A stretch of DNA of 64,000 nucleotides from Maribacter sp. (lineage in GTDB: Bacteria; Bacteroidota; Bacteroidia; Flavobacteriales; Flavobacteriaceae). Each line of letters opens with the position of its first letter. Positions within the stretch are counted from its first letter, which is position 1. The notes beneath the pieces were generated by a model, which did no database searches, was not told the DNA's origin, and saw only the letters and a list, made by a program, of their open reading frames with translations. Positions 39,064 through 47,633 of the stretch are shown piece by piece. A program made the position numbers and the translations under genes. The DNA is taken from NCBI GenBank assembly GCA_011050675.1, contig DRFI01000023.1:62001-126000 (forward strand). Reading direction: 5' to 3'.

Positions 39064-39420
39064 TTATTGCTCCGAGTAAGTTTTAAATGTTCCGTCAGTG
39101 TAAAACATTACAATGCGTTCAATTATCTTTTGACCAGAATTATTTTTTACTACATTATTGTTACCCGATGAAAGAACTTGATTTTTATTTTGAGACTTAG
39201 GGAAGTCACCTTCGCCATATAGCAACCATTGTAAATCAACTTCAGGAAATGCTTCATCTATTTTCATGATGAACTCTAAACTGGGTTTGTTTCTGCCATT
39301 TAATAAATGGGAAATACTAGACCGTTGTACATCTATTAAATCTGCAAATGCAGCAGAAGAAAGTTCCTTGTGAGCTAAAATCGTCTTTAACCTTAGAATA
39401 AAAGAAGTAGTATCCAGCAT
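39064..39420 (-). CDS. XRE-family transcriptional regulator
   Basis: A 118-residue DNA-binding protein. The helix-turn-helix covers about residues 5-60 (RLKTILAHKELSSAAFADLIDVQRSSISHLLNGRNKPSLEFIMKIDEAFPEVDLQWLLYG), followed by a linker and a short tail (GQKIIERIVMFYTDGTFKTYSEQ) that is typical of this flavobacterial subtype. A TTTGTAAAC overlapping its -7 element is half of a palindrome found at 39622, suggesting self-control. Divergent from an M14 peptidase gene. Confidence 0.87.
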   Translation of the reverse strand: MLDTTSFILRLKTILAHKELSSAAFADLIDVQRSSISHLLNGRNKPSLEFIMKIDEAFPEVDLQWLLYGEGDFPKSQNKNQVLSSGNNNVVKNNSGQKIIERIVMFYTDGTFKTYSEQ

Positions 39421-39436
39421 GTTTACAAAGTTAATG
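39421..39436 (-). promoter_or_regulatory. -7 element and operator half-site before the XRE gene
   Basis: On the minus strand TAACTTTG ends in TTTG and runs into TTTGTAAAC, directly before the ATG at 39420. The half-site GTTTACAA (39421-39428, plus-strand reading) equals one arm of the palindrome at 39622-39637. Confidence 0.5.
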
Positions 39437-39621
39437 TATTCTTTAAACTAGTTTTACGACATGGATAATAAGTAGGTATTAAATCTGTAATTTTAATTAA
39501 GTTAAAGTTTATATGAAATATTATAAATAACTGATTTATAATAATTTGAATTATATTTTTGTTGAAAAGTTAAATTTGTAAATTAATAATAAAAATATTT
39601 AGAATTGTGTCATTTGTCATT

Positions 39622-39637
39622 GTTTACAATTGTAAAC
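39622..39637. promoter_or_regulatory. 16-bp perfect palindrome, candidate operator
   Basis: GTTTACAATTGTAAAC, perfectly symmetric, 42 bases before the M14 peptidase start and overlapping where its -33 element should be (the -7-like TATTTTTG is at 39649-39656). The otherwise AT-rich 258-base gap 39421-39678 shows nothing else. Confidence 0.6.
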
Positions 39638-39678
39638 TAAGGCTGTAGTATTTTTGCTATTATAAAAGTTGATTGATA

Positions 39679-40782
39679 ATGAAGGAATTAAATTATAGTG
39701 AGATTTATGTGCCTAATGTTAAAGGGAGATATATTACGTATGACCATATAAATGATTTTATAAATGGATTGCCTAACACTTTTAAATTAGATGAAGTTGG
39801 ACAATCTGTACGTGGGGAATCAATCAAGAGCATTACGTTTGGAAATGGACCAAAACGAATTTTAATGTGGTCTCAAATGCACGGTAATGAATCTACGACA
39901 ACTAAAGCTGTAATTGATTTATTAAATTATTTAAAACAAAATGTTACTGAAGTATCTGATATTTCAAATGCATGTACACTAAAAATTATTCCAATTTTAA
40001 ATCCTGATGGAGCTCGAGATTATACGCGAGTCAATGCCAATAAAATAGATCTTAATAGAGATGCACAAGATTTATCTCAACCAGAGAGTCGTGTTCTAAA
40101 GAATGTCTTCGAAGATTTTAAGCCAGATTTTTGCTTTAATCTACATGATCAGCGAACTATTTTTAATGTTGGGGATACTAATAAACCTGCTACTGTTTCT
40201 TTTTTGGCGCCAGCTTTTGATATGGAACGTAATAATTCACCTTCACGAAAATTAAGTATGCAATTAATTGCAGCTATGAATAGTAGGTTGCAAGAAGTGA
40301 TTCCTGGTCATGTGGGTAGATATGACGATGGTTTTAATGCTAATTGTGTAGGAGATGCTTTTCAAATGAGTAAAACACCTACTATTTTATTTGAAGCTGG
40401 TCATTACTTTGAAGATTATGATAGAGATAAAACAAGAGCTTACATATTTAAAGCACTTTTAAAAGGTATTTCAATTCTTCTAAATAATACTATTTCTAAC
40501 TATAAAGTTGAGCAATATTTATCTATTCCCGAAAACGGAAAACAGTTTGTAGATGTTGTAATTAAGAATGACAACTATATTTCTAATCATTTAACGAAAA
40601 ATGGTGTGGTTGCAATACAGTACAAAGAGGTTTTAAATAATGATAAAGTTGAGTTTAAGCCAGAAGTGCATGTGTTTGAAAAGGAACCTAAAGAATTGTT
40701 TGCACATAAGACATTGAATTGCAATGATGATAATGATCTTAAGTGGTTAAAAGAAAATGATTTATTGAATCTTCTATCGTGA
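39679..40782 (+). CDS. M14-family zinc carboxypeptidase-like protein
   Basis: A 367-residue peptidase (MKELNYSE; an upstream TTG is rejected). Zinc and catalytic residues are recognisable: MWSQMHGNESTTTKAV (HxxE), the distal zinc His in CFNLHDQRTIF, and the Glu in TILFEAGHYFED; substrate Arg-like residues lie in PDGARDYTRVNANKIDLNRDAQDL. No signal peptide, so it appears cytoplasmic; intracellular M14 members often act on peptidoglycan peptides or modified proteins. A perfect palindrome precedes it, suggesting repression. An Lrp-type regulator gene follows. Confidence 0.87.
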   Translation: MKELNYSEIYVPNVKGRYITYDHINDFINGLPNTFKLDEVGQSVRGESIKSITFGNGPKRILMWSQMHGNESTTTKAVIDLLNYLKQNVTEVSDISNACTLKIIPILNPDGARDYTRVNANKIDLNRDAQDLSQPESRVLKNVFEDFKPDFCFNLHDQRTIFNVGDTNKPATVSFLAPAFDMERNNSPSRKLSMQLIAAMNSRLQEVIPGHVGRYDDGFNANCVGDAFQMSKTPTILFEAGHYFEDYDRDKTRAYIFKALLKGISILLNNTISNYKVEQYLSIPENGKQFVDVVIKNDNYISNHLTKNGVVAIQYKEVLNNDKVEFKPEVHVFEKEPKELFAHKTLNCNDDNDLKWLKENDLLNLLS

Positions 40783-40898
40783 TATTTTTTGCCTTTTTTC
40801 TTTGAAAATGTAAAATTGTTTACGTTTTCTATAAAAAAAACGAAGTTTCAATGAATTTAATGTGATTATTTTTTATTTTTGGCAAAAATTTTACAACT

Positions 40899-41378
40899 AT
40901 GGGCAAAGTCAAATTAGACGAAATAGACCACCAAATTCTGGATATGTTGATTGACAACACCAGAACTCCTTTTACCGATATTGCAAAAAAACTACTTATA
41001 TCTGCTGGTACGGTGCATGTAAGAGTTAAGAAGATGGAGGAAGCAGGTATCATAAAAGGATCATCTCTTACTTTAGATTATGTAAAACTCGGATATGCTT
41101 TTATAGCTTATGTTGGTATTTTTCTTGAAAAAACACATCAGACAAAATTTGTTCTTGAGCGTTTAAATCAAATACCTAACGTAACTATTGCACACATAAC
41201 AACAGGGAAATTCAATATTTTCTGTAAAATTAGAGCAAAGGATACTACGCATGCTAAGAACATTATCTTTAAAATAGATGATATCGATGGTATTAGTAGA
41301 ACAGAAACTATGATTTCATTAGAAGAGAGCTTCAACGATAAGAAACGTTTGATGCACACCATCTTTAATGAGTTATAA
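40899..41378 (+). CDS. Lrp/AsnC-family transcriptional regulator
   Basis: A 159-residue amino-acid-responsive regulator. N-terminal helix-turn-helix (LDEIDHQILDMLIDNTRTPFTDIAKKLLISAGTVHVRVKKMEEAGIIKG) followed by the RAM/ligand-binding domain (YVGIFLEKTHQTKFVLERL, IAHITTGKFNIFCKI, IDDIDGISRTETMISLEE). Length is normal. A GTTTAC half-site (40818-40823) lies upstream, similar to the operator before the M14 gene. A clear terminator follows. Confidence 0.93.
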   Translation: MGKVKLDEIDHQILDMLIDNTRTPFTDIAKKLLISAGTVHVRVKKMEEAGIIKGSSLTLDYVKLGYAFIAYVGIFLEKTHQTKFVLERLNQIPNVTIAHITTGKFNIFCKIRAKDTTHAKNIIFKIDDIDGISRTETMISLEESFNDKKRLMHTIFNEL

Positions 41379-41399
41379 ATAACGGTTGTTCAACTAACT

Positions 41400-41438
41400 T
41401 AAAAAAAGCCCTGTTATCTTATATAATTGGGCTTTTTG
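41400..41438 (+). terminator. Terminator of the Lrp-type gene
   Basis: AAAAAGCCC (ending 41411) pairs with GGGCTTTTT (41428-41436) across a 16-base AT-rich loop. Confidence 0.65.
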
Positions 41439-41465
41439 TATTTTTAATAATATAAATTTTATTCA

Positions 41466-41987
41466 ATGAGAGTTAAGGATTTACAAGAAAACGAATTTCA
41501 ATATTTTTATGGAACCTATTTAAAAACTCTCGAAAAGCAAGATGATTTAAAATCAGCTTTGCAAAATGGTAAAGAAAGCTTTAAAGATTTAGTTTTTAGT
41601 TTAACCGATGAGCAATTGAAGTATAGTTATGGAGAAGGTAAGTGGACCGTAGCAGAAGTTCTGGTACACCTAATAGACTCTGAGCGTGTTTTCCAATACC
41701 GCGCCTTTAGAATAAATAGAAACGATAAGACACCTTTGCCGGGCTTTGAGCAAGATGACTACGTTTTAGAAAGTAATGCCAATCAACGTACCAAAGAAGA
41801 TATTTTAAATGAATATCTATCTGTACGTAATGCGTCTATTAATCTATTTGAAAATATGTCTTCTGTAAATTTAAAAAGAATAGGTACGGCAAGTGGAATG
41901 CCATGGTCTGTTGGCGCAATTGGATTGGTAATTAGTGGTCACCAAAAGCATCATGAAAATATATTGAACGAGCGCTATTTTAGTTAA
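41466..41987 (+). CDS. DinB-family protein
   Basis: A 173-residue four-helix-bundle protein of the DinB/YfiT type. The metal-site histidines are seen in EVLVHLIDSERVFQYRAF and SGHQKHHENIL, spaced as in the family; the middle has TWPGFEQDDYVL-like text (LPGFEQDDYVLESNA). Such proteins often act as thiol- or metal-dependent transferases or detoxifying enzymes; the substrate is unknown. Its stop overlaps the convergent 109-residue gene by four bases. Confidence 0.85.
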   Translation: MRVKDLQENEFQYFYGTYLKTLEKQDDLKSALQNGKESFKDLVFSLTDEQLKYSYGEGKWTVAEVLVHLIDSERVFQYRAFRINRNDKTPLPGFEQDDYVLESNANQRTKEDILNEYLSVRNASINLFENMSSVNLKRIGTASGMPWSVGAIGLVISGHQKHHENILNERYFS

Positions 41988-42313
41988 TCTAGCTCTTCTT
42001 CATTTTCCATCTCAAAATTCAAGTAAAGTGCTTTCGTCATATCTTCCGATTGCATTACTTCTTCTGGCGTTTTGGTTTCTAACTCCTTTTCTATGTTTTC
42101 TTCAAAATTTGCAATGAAGTTAGAAAGGCTTTTACTTATCTTAACTAGATACAGTGTCTCGGCTGTTCTTAGTTCTACAGCTTCAACATGATCTCCTTTA
42201 ATATTTTTGAAACTGATAATGTCTTCATCACCATATCCATATGGGTAAGTTTCTATTAAAAGAGCTGCTAATTGGTGGTCTAATTTACGGTAATCAATAA
42301 GTCGTCTGGTCAT
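41984..42313 (-). CDS. Conserved acidic protein, unknown function
   Basis: A 109-residue cytoplasmic protein, strongly acidic at the C-terminus (YLNFEMENEEELD). It starts MTRRLIDYRKLDHQLAALLIETYPYGYGDEDIISFKN, a phrase I associate with a flavobacterial family lacking a known role. It has no membrane segment and no visible motif for catalysis. It lies downstream of nothing on its strand except aroB (108 bases away), and converges with the DinB-family gene, overlapping by four bases. Confidence 0.7.
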   Translation of the reverse strand: MTRRLIDYRKLDHQLAALLIETYPYGYGDEDIISFKNIKGDHVEAVELRTAETLYLVKISKSLSNFIANFEENIEKELETKTPEEVMQSEDMTKALYLNFEMENEEELD

Positions 42314-42421
42314 AACTAATTTATTTATAGATGGTTGTGGTTATCTATACCTAAGCTAGTAATTAAAATCACATATCTCTTTATAGAGTTGTGAAAGTGC
42401 TCATTTGAGTATGTGAAGTTT

Positions 42422-43483
42422 TTAAACTTTGTAGTAAGCGAATGCGTCCGAAAATAATTCTACAGGTATTTCTACATCAACCTTAGGTTCGCCTATTGAT
42501 TTTAAAAGAACAAAATTTACTTTACCGTGAGAATTTTTCTTGTCATATTTCATGAGTTTAAGAATGTTTTCAATATCATCATTCAAAAATTCTATTTTAT
42601 CATATCTACTCAAGAACGTAGTTTTTATATCTTCTAAAGTTTCATTGGTTAATCCTAGAAGTTTATTTGACAAATAGGCTTCTAAAATCATTCCTATTGC
42701 AATAGCTTCACCATGCAACAGTATTTCTTTAGACTCATTTTCCAAGAAGTAAGATTCAATAGCATGACCAAGTGTATGCCCGTAATTTAAAATTTTACGA
42801 ATATGTTGCTCAGTTGGATCCTGTAATACAACTTTGTTTTTTATTTGAATAGATGTTAGAATGTGATTTTTCATATCATCTAAACTTTCTGCGTCTTTCA
42901 ATGACCCCCAATACGCTGTGTCCTGTATTAGACCATGTTTTAGCATTTCTGCAAAACCGCTTCGTACTTGTCTATTCTCTAGTGTATCAAGAAAATCGGG
43001 TACAACTAATACCATTACTGGTTGGTTGATAACACCGATCTGATTTTTTAAAGAGCCCAAGTCTACACCTGTTTTGCCACCTACAGAAGCATCGACCATA
43101 GATAATAGGGTAGTAGGTACGTTTATGAAATCTATACCCCTTTTAAATGTAGAGGCTACAAATCCGCCCATGTCGGTTAATACACCGCCACCAAGGTTTA
43201 TCATAACGCTTTTACGGTCAGCACCTAATTCAGATAAAGCCTCCCATACACCTACACAAGTTTCAATGTTTTTATTTACTTCACCAGATTCAATTTCGAT
43301 AATTTCAAATTGATACTCACCACTAATTTCTGCCATAAAATTTGGTAGACAAAGCTCATGTGTATTTTCATCCACCAAAATAAAAACAATAGAATATTTC
43401 TTTTGAGCTAGATGAGTATTTAAAGCTTGAAAAGCATTTTCGTTAAAATGTACTGCGTAAGAATCTGAGATTATAGAATCCAT
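42422..43483 (-). CDS. aroB: 3-dehydroquinate synthase
   Basis: Second step of the shikimate pathway, converting DAHP to 3-dehydroquinate with NAD and zinc. The 353 residues include IEIESGEVNKNIETCVGVWEAL, the NAD-binding NLGGGVLTDMGGFVASTFKRGIDFINVPTTLLSMVDASVGGKTGVD and the zinc ligands in GFAEMLKHGL, LNYGHTLGHAIESYF and HGEAIAIGM. Length is normal. It is divergent from the proline dehydrogenase gene. Confidence 0.95.
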   Translation of the reverse strand: MDSIISDSYAVHFNENAFQALNTHLAQKKYSIVFILVDENTHELCLPNFMAEISGEYQFEIIEIESGEVNKNIETCVGVWEALSELGADRKSVMINLGGGVLTDMGGFVASTFKRGIDFINVPTTLLSMVDASVGGKTGVDLGSLKNQIGVINQPVMVLVVPDFLDTLENRQVRSGFAEMLKHGLIQDTAYWGSLKDAESLDDMKNHILTSIQIKNKVVLQDPTEQHIRKILNYGHTLGHAIESYFLENESKEILLHGEAIAIGMILEAYLSNKLLGLTNETLEDIKTTFLSRYDKIEFLNDDIENILKLMKYDKKNSHGKVNFVLLKSIGEPKVDVEIPVELFSDAFAYYKV

Positions 43484-43564
43484 TAAGAATATGGCTTAGT
43501 ATTGATTACTATTTAACCGCAAAATAAAGGTTATTTTTAGTCTTAGGATTATAAATTCTGTGAT

Positions 43565-43572
43565 TATATTTG
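43565..43572 (+). promoter_or_regulatory. Likely -7 element of the proline dehydrogenase gene
   Basis: TATATTTG matches TAnnTTTG, 22 bases before the ATG at 43595. Confidence 0.5.
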
Positions 43573-43594
43573 ATCGTTATAGAAATTTTAAAAA

Positions 43595-44761
43595 ATGGAC
43601 CAAATATTTGAAAATACCGCAACGGCATTTGCTTTAAAATCAGATTCAGAATTAGAAAGAGCTTATTTTCTTTTTAAAATGATATCAAATGAACCATTAG
43701 TAAAAATGGGTTCGGTAATTACCAATTTTGCATTTAAAGCACATTTACCTGTAGAGGGTCTTATTAGGGCTACTGTATTTGATCATTTTTGTGGTGGCGT
43801 AAATGAGCGCGATTGCTTACCTGTGGTTGATCGTATGTGGGAAAAGGGGGTTTGCTCGGTTCTAGATTATTCTGTTGAAGGTAAAGAGGAAGAAGACCCA
43901 TTTGATACTGCTACCGAAATGATTTTGACAATTTTAGACTTCGTCAAAGAAAAAGAAGCTATTCCTTATGCGGTTTTTAAGCCAACCGGTTTTGGAAGAT
44001 TTTCATTGTATCAAAAAGTTAGCGAGAAAAAAGAACTTACAAAAGATGAACAAGCCGAATGGCAACGTGTTGTTAATAGGTTTGATAAGGTTTGTAAAAA
44101 AGCTCACGATCTAGAGGTGTCTTTACTTATAGATGGAGAAGAAAGTTGGATGCAAGAAGCCGCAGATAATTTGGCTGAAGATATGATGCGAAAGTACAAT
44201 AAGAAAAAAAGAATTGTATTTAACACTTTACAGACTTACAGATGGGATCGATTACCTTATTTGAAAGCTCTACAAGAACGTGCGGTGAAAGAAGGTTTTT
44301 TGGTAGGTATAAAAGTTGTACGTGGTGCCTACATGGAAAAGGAAAATGACAGGGCCAAAGAAAAAGGGTATCCGTCTCCTATATGTAAAACAAAGGCAGA
44401 GACCGATGATAATTTTAATGCTACTATTGAGTATATGATAGATAATCTTGATTCTCTATCTATTTTTTCAGGCACACATAATGAAGATAGTTGTTACCGC
44501 CTAATGGAGTTAATGGAACAAAAAGGCATAGCTAAAAATAACGAACATGTTTGGTTTGGTCAACTGTACGGAATGAGTGACCATATCTCTTATAATTTAG
44601 CGGCTAATGGATATAATGTAGCCAAATATTTGCCTTTTGGACCTGTGCGTGATGTTATGCCTTATTTAATTAGAAGGGCAGACGAAAATACATCTGTAGC
44701 CGGGCAAACCAGTAGAGAGTTATCTTTATTGAAAAAAGAAAGAAAGCGTAGAAAAATATAA
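43595..44761 (+). CDS. Proline dehydrogenase
   Basis: Flavoenzyme that oxidises proline to pyrroline-5-carboxylate, feeding proline catabolism. The 388 residues include FKPTGFGRFSLYQKV, SLLIDGEESWMQ, FNTLQTYRWDRLPYLKALQERA, the core FLVGIKVVRGAYMEKENDRA and the C-terminal YLPFGPVRDVMPYLIRRADENTSVAGQTSREL that binds substrate. It is a stand-alone PRODH, not a PutA fusion; no P5C dehydrogenase gene lies in the window. Its end converges with a small membrane-anchored gene. Confidence 0.93.
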   Translation: MDQIFENTATAFALKSDSELERAYFLFKMISNEPLVKMGSVITNFAFKAHLPVEGLIRATVFDHFCGGVNERDCLPVVDRMWEKGVCSVLDYSVEGKEEEDPFDTATEMILTILDFVKEKEAIPYAVFKPTGFGRFSLYQKVSEKKELTKDEQAEWQRVVNRFDKVCKKAHDLEVSLLIDGEESWMQEAADNLAEDMMRKYNKKKRIVFNTLQTYRWDRLPYLKALQERAVKEGFLVGIKVVRGAYMEKENDRAKEKGYPSPICKTKAETDDNFNATIEYMIDNLDSLSIFSGTHNEDSCYRLMELMEQKGIAKNNEHVWFGQLYGMSDHISYNLAANGYNVAKYLPFGPVRDVMPYLIRRADENTSVAGQTSRELSLLKKERKRRKI

Positions 44762-44768
44762 TTAATGC

Positions 44769-45152
44769 TTATTGTAGCTCCACTTTCTGAATGGTGGCTT
44801 TTTCTCTACAATTTTTTACAGTAAACCTATAATCACGTTCCTTGTATTCAGATTCTACAATGTAAGTTTTACAGGGAACAGATTTAGTATCGCTTTTACC
44901 AAAATCGACATCTCCTTCTGTTAAAATATAAGTAACCCCAATAGAGTCCAACTGAAACTCTTGAAGCTTTTGATTTGCTTCATCGCTATAGTACATTGAC
45001 TTTGAACGAATATCTTTTAGAGTTCTACAATCAGGAAGATAGCAGAAATACACTCCTGTTTCTTGAGATTTCTTTTTTAGAAAAAAAGTAAGAAATACTA
45101 TACCTATGGATAAACCTACCAAGAAAAAACCTAACCTTTTTAGAAAATCCAT
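44769..45152 (-). CDS. Membrane-anchored DUF4258-like protein
   Basis: A 127-residue protein with one N-terminal helix (RLGFFLVGLSIGIVFLTFFLKKK) and an extracytoplasmic part starting ETGVYFCYLPDCRTLKDIRSKSMYYSDEANQKL. The body (SIGVTYILTEGDVDFGKSDTKSVPCKTYIVES to YRFTVKNCREKATIQKVEL) resembles DUF4258 proteins; four cysteines are spaced as two pairs (CYLPDC and C..C). Function unknown. Eight bases separate its stop from the convergent proline dehydrogenase gene. Confidence 0.72.
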   Translation of the reverse strand: MDFLKRLGFFLVGLSIGIVFLTFFLKKKSQETGVYFCYLPDCRTLKDIRSKSMYYSDEANQKLQEFQLDSIGVTYILTEGDVDFGKSDTKSVPCKTYIVESEYKERDYRFTVKNCREKATIQKVELQ

Positions 45153-45228
45153 TTATACGTTGTATGTAAAATTAAAAATGCAAAATTATGCCTTTTTATA
45201 GGATAGAAAAAAGATTGCTTTCAGTATT

Positions 45229-46428
45229 CTAAAAAATAAGAAAATTAATATCGCTGTATTGTAGGTCAAACCACTCGCCGACAGATTTGTTGGTAAGAAT
45301 ACCATGATACATATAAAGCCCGTTACGTAGGCCTTTATCAAAACGTAATGAATTTTCTAAACCGCCATCTTCACCGATTTTCAACAAATAAGGGGTGAAT
45401 ATATTGCTGATACTTACAGAGGCCGTTTTCGGGTATCTTGAAGGTATGTTTGGTACGCCATAATGAATTACATCAAACTTTCTTCTAGTAGGTTTGTTAT
45501 GGTTTGTAATTTCGCTGGTTTCAAAACAACCACCGGTATCTATACTTACATCTATTATAACAGCACCTTTTTTCATATGTTCTACCATAGTGCTTGTAAC
45601 AACTACTGGTGATCGGTCTTTGCCTCTTGTAGCTCCAATAGCTACATCGCAACGTTTTAAAGCTTTGAGTAGATTTTTTGGCTGAATAGTAGAAGTGTAA
45701 ACTGTCTGCTTTAAATTGGTCTGTATATTTCTAAGTTTAGTGATAGAGTTGTCAAAAACTTTGACATTTGCACCAATACCTATGGCCGAACGTGCAGCAA
45801 ATTCACCAACAGTACCTGCACCAATAATAACAACTTCTACAGGTGGAACACCACTAATGTTACCGAACATTAAACCATTACCGTTATTATTTGCTGCCAT
45901 TAATTCTGCTGCAATTAAGACAGAAGATATACCTGCTATTTCACTCAGTGATCTTACTGCTGGGTATTTTCCTTCTTCATCACGAATATATTCAAAAGCA
46001 ATCGCGGTAATTCTTTTTCTGGCGAGTTCTTCAAAATACTCTTTGTATTGGGTTTTGATTTGAAGAGCAGAAATGATTGTTGTCTGCGGATTTATAAATT
46101 CTATTTCGGTTAGGGTAGGAGGTTCTACTTTTAGAATAAGTGGACAGGCAAATACTTTTTTTGTGTCTCTTGTTATTTCACCACCTGCAGTAATATAATC
46201 TGCATCGGAATAATGCGCACCTTCACCTGCACCAGATTCTATTAATACACGATGTCCATTAGCTGTAATTGCATTGACAGCATCTGGAGTTAAACAAATT
46301 CTTTTTTCTTGGTATTGGTTTTCTTTAGGGATACCTATAAATAATTCTCCTTTTTGACGCAAAACCTCTAGGGTTTCCTCTTGTGGAATTAATTGATGTT
46401 TGCTAAAGGGTGAAGTGGGTTGGTTCAT
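45229..46428 (-). CDS. ald: Alanine dehydrogenase
   Basis: NAD-dependent interconversion of L-alanine and pyruvate. The 399 residues contain GELFIGIPKENQYQEKRICLTPDAV (substrate Arg and Lys), AFEYIRDEEGKYPAVRSLSEIAG, the NAD site VVIIGAGTVGEFAARSAIGIGANVKVFDN, and VIIDVSIDTGGCFET, VPNIPSRYPKTAS. The N-terminal 25 residues before GELFIG are an extension seen in Bacteroidota members. A nicotinamide-nucleotide transhydrogenase alpha subunit is the main alternative; the intact alanine-type C-terminus favours Ald. Confidence 0.88.
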   Translation of the reverse strand: MNQPTSPFSKHQLIPQEETLEVLRQKGELFIGIPKENQYQEKRICLTPDAVNAITANGHRVLIESGAGEGAHYSDADYITAGGEITRDTKKVFACPLILKVEPPTLTEIEFINPQTTIISALQIKTQYKEYFEELARKRITAIAFEYIRDEEGKYPAVRSLSEIAGISSVLIAAELMAANNNGNGLMFGNISGVPPVEVVIIGAGTVGEFAARSAIGIGANVKVFDNSITKLRNIQTNLKQTVYTSTIQPKNLLKALKRCDVAIGATRGKDRSPVVVTSTMVEHMKKGAVIIDVSIDTGGCFETSEITNHNKPTRRKFDVIHYGVPNIPSRYPKTASVSISNIFTPYLLKIGEDGGLENSLRFDKGLRNGLYMYHGILTNKSVGEWFDLQYSDINFLIF

Positions 46429-46526
46429 ATCTAAAGTGTGCGTTGTTCAAATCATTGACTTGAAACTCAAATGTACAATTTTTAAAGAAATGAATGTTTT
46501 GTACTTTCTGTTAAGATAGTTAAATG

Positions 46527-47177
46527 CTAAAATTTTAGATGAAGCCAATTTTGTACGCGATCTTGTAAACCTTTTAAAATATTCTCAATATTACCTGTAG
46601 ATAATTTGGTATTTAACTCGTCTGAAATAGAAGGAGCTTCAAGGTCCTCATCACTGGTTGATTTAACCTTGTTATTGAAGCCTTTCGCTTTTAACTCTTC
46701 CAGTTCAGCTTCCATTGCCTCTAAGTCTATGCCATGTACATGTTTATCGTAAAGTTTAATACGAATAAAATACACAAAAGGTATTGTTATCATGCAAATA
46801 GGAATTATCCACCATATATTATCAGTGTCAATATAATGATCTGAATCATAGAACACTTCAAATAATTGAAAGGCATACATCGCAATTGGAATGATAATAA
46901 TATGGTACCACCAATCTCTAGATGTTAAAAACCAAAATATTAATAGATATAATGGAACAATTTTAGAGGTCAAAAACCATAAGTAGGTTGATGCATCAGG
47001 AAATCCGTTTCCACCTAAAGTAAAACCAAAAAAAGATACATCACCATTTGAGTCGTATGGCAAATAATCATAGGTTTTATATAGAAAAGGAGAAATAGCT
47101 ATAAAGAGAACTATAAGAGACTCTAGGAAAATCTTTTTTTTAGCTTTTTTTCTTTTTAATTTATTATTCATCGGCAC
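46527..47177 (-). CDS. Four-helix membrane protein, unknown function
   Basis: A 216-residue protein (MPMNNKLKRKKAKKK; a second ATG two codons in is equally possible). Hydrophobic segments: FLESLIVLFIAISPFLY, WFLTSKIVPLYLLIFWFLT, WWYHIIIIPIAMYAFQLFEV and IWWIIPICMITIPFVYFI. The C-terminal 65 residues are charged and cytoplasmic (LEAMEAELEELKAKGFN) and end DRVQNWLHLKF. I do not recognise the family. It is transcribed in the same direction as the 43-residue gene upstream, with a terminator between them. Confidence 0.7.
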   Translation of the reverse strand: MPMNNKLKRKKAKKKIFLESLIVLFIAISPFLYKTYDYLPYDSNGDVSFFGFTLGGNGFPDASTYLWFLTSKIVPLYLLIFWFLTSRDWWYHIIIIPIAMYAFQLFEVFYDSDHYIDTDNIWWIIPICMITIPFVYFIRIKLYDKHVHGIDLEAMEAELEELKAKGFNNKVKSTSDEDLEAPSISDELNTKLSTGNIENILKGLQDRVQNWLHLKF

Positions 47178-47227
47178 ATATAGTATTACTATATGCTAAC
47201 GACATAAATCGTTAATTATTATATATA

Positions 47228-47256
47228 AAAAAAGAGCAATTAAATTGCTCTTTTTA
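47228..47256 (-). terminator. Terminator after the 43-residue gene
   Basis: AAAAGAGCAATT (ending 47241) pairs with AATTGCTCTTTT, with A and T runs on both sides. Confidence 0.75.
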
Positions 47257-47274
47257 TTTCAAAAAATATAAAAG

Positions 47275-47406
47275 TTATATTTTCTTAGTCAACTTCCTTT
47301 TATCAACATTTAATTGCTGATTATCGATATCAATAATCGGTGCAGTCATTGCTAATAAAAATACGCCTAAAGCAAGGGAAGCTAAGAATGTCCTTTTGTT
47401 TTTCAT
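47275..47406 (-). CDS. Very small membrane or exported peptide
   Basis: A 43-residue product starting at the ATG at 47406 (MKNKRTFLASLALGVFLLAM). The longer open frame from 47469 adds an implausible Arg/Cys-rich stretch. One hydrophobic segment (TFLASLALGVFLLAMTAPII) is followed by a polar tail DIDNQQLNVDKRKLTKKI. Whether the segment is cleaved or stays in the membrane cannot be decided. A terminator directly behind it and the fitting size support expression; no function known. Confidence 0.55.
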   Translation of the reverse strand: MKNKRTFLASLALGVFLLAMTAPIIDIDNQQLNVDKRKLTKKI

Positions 47407-47633
47407 TTTCAAGGGGTTTTTGGTTAAACATTTGTTTGTTCTCCTACAAACGTAAGAAATAATGTACAATAAAAAATGTTTTAAACGTTAAAAATGAGCA
47501 TTTTATCTGATTTTATGAACATTACATCGATATTTTGGTTTTTCATCGAATAAATGCAATAAAAAATTGGTCTCAACGATGTTCTTTTTTCAATTGTAGA
47601 GACATATATTAAGTAGTGCTCTAAAATAACTAG

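Noticed and set aside
40813-40848. Possible terminator-like hairpin after the M14 gene (CGTTTT with AAACG)
   Set aside because: Very AT-rich with poor pairing; the GTTTAC word there is better explained as an operator half-site.
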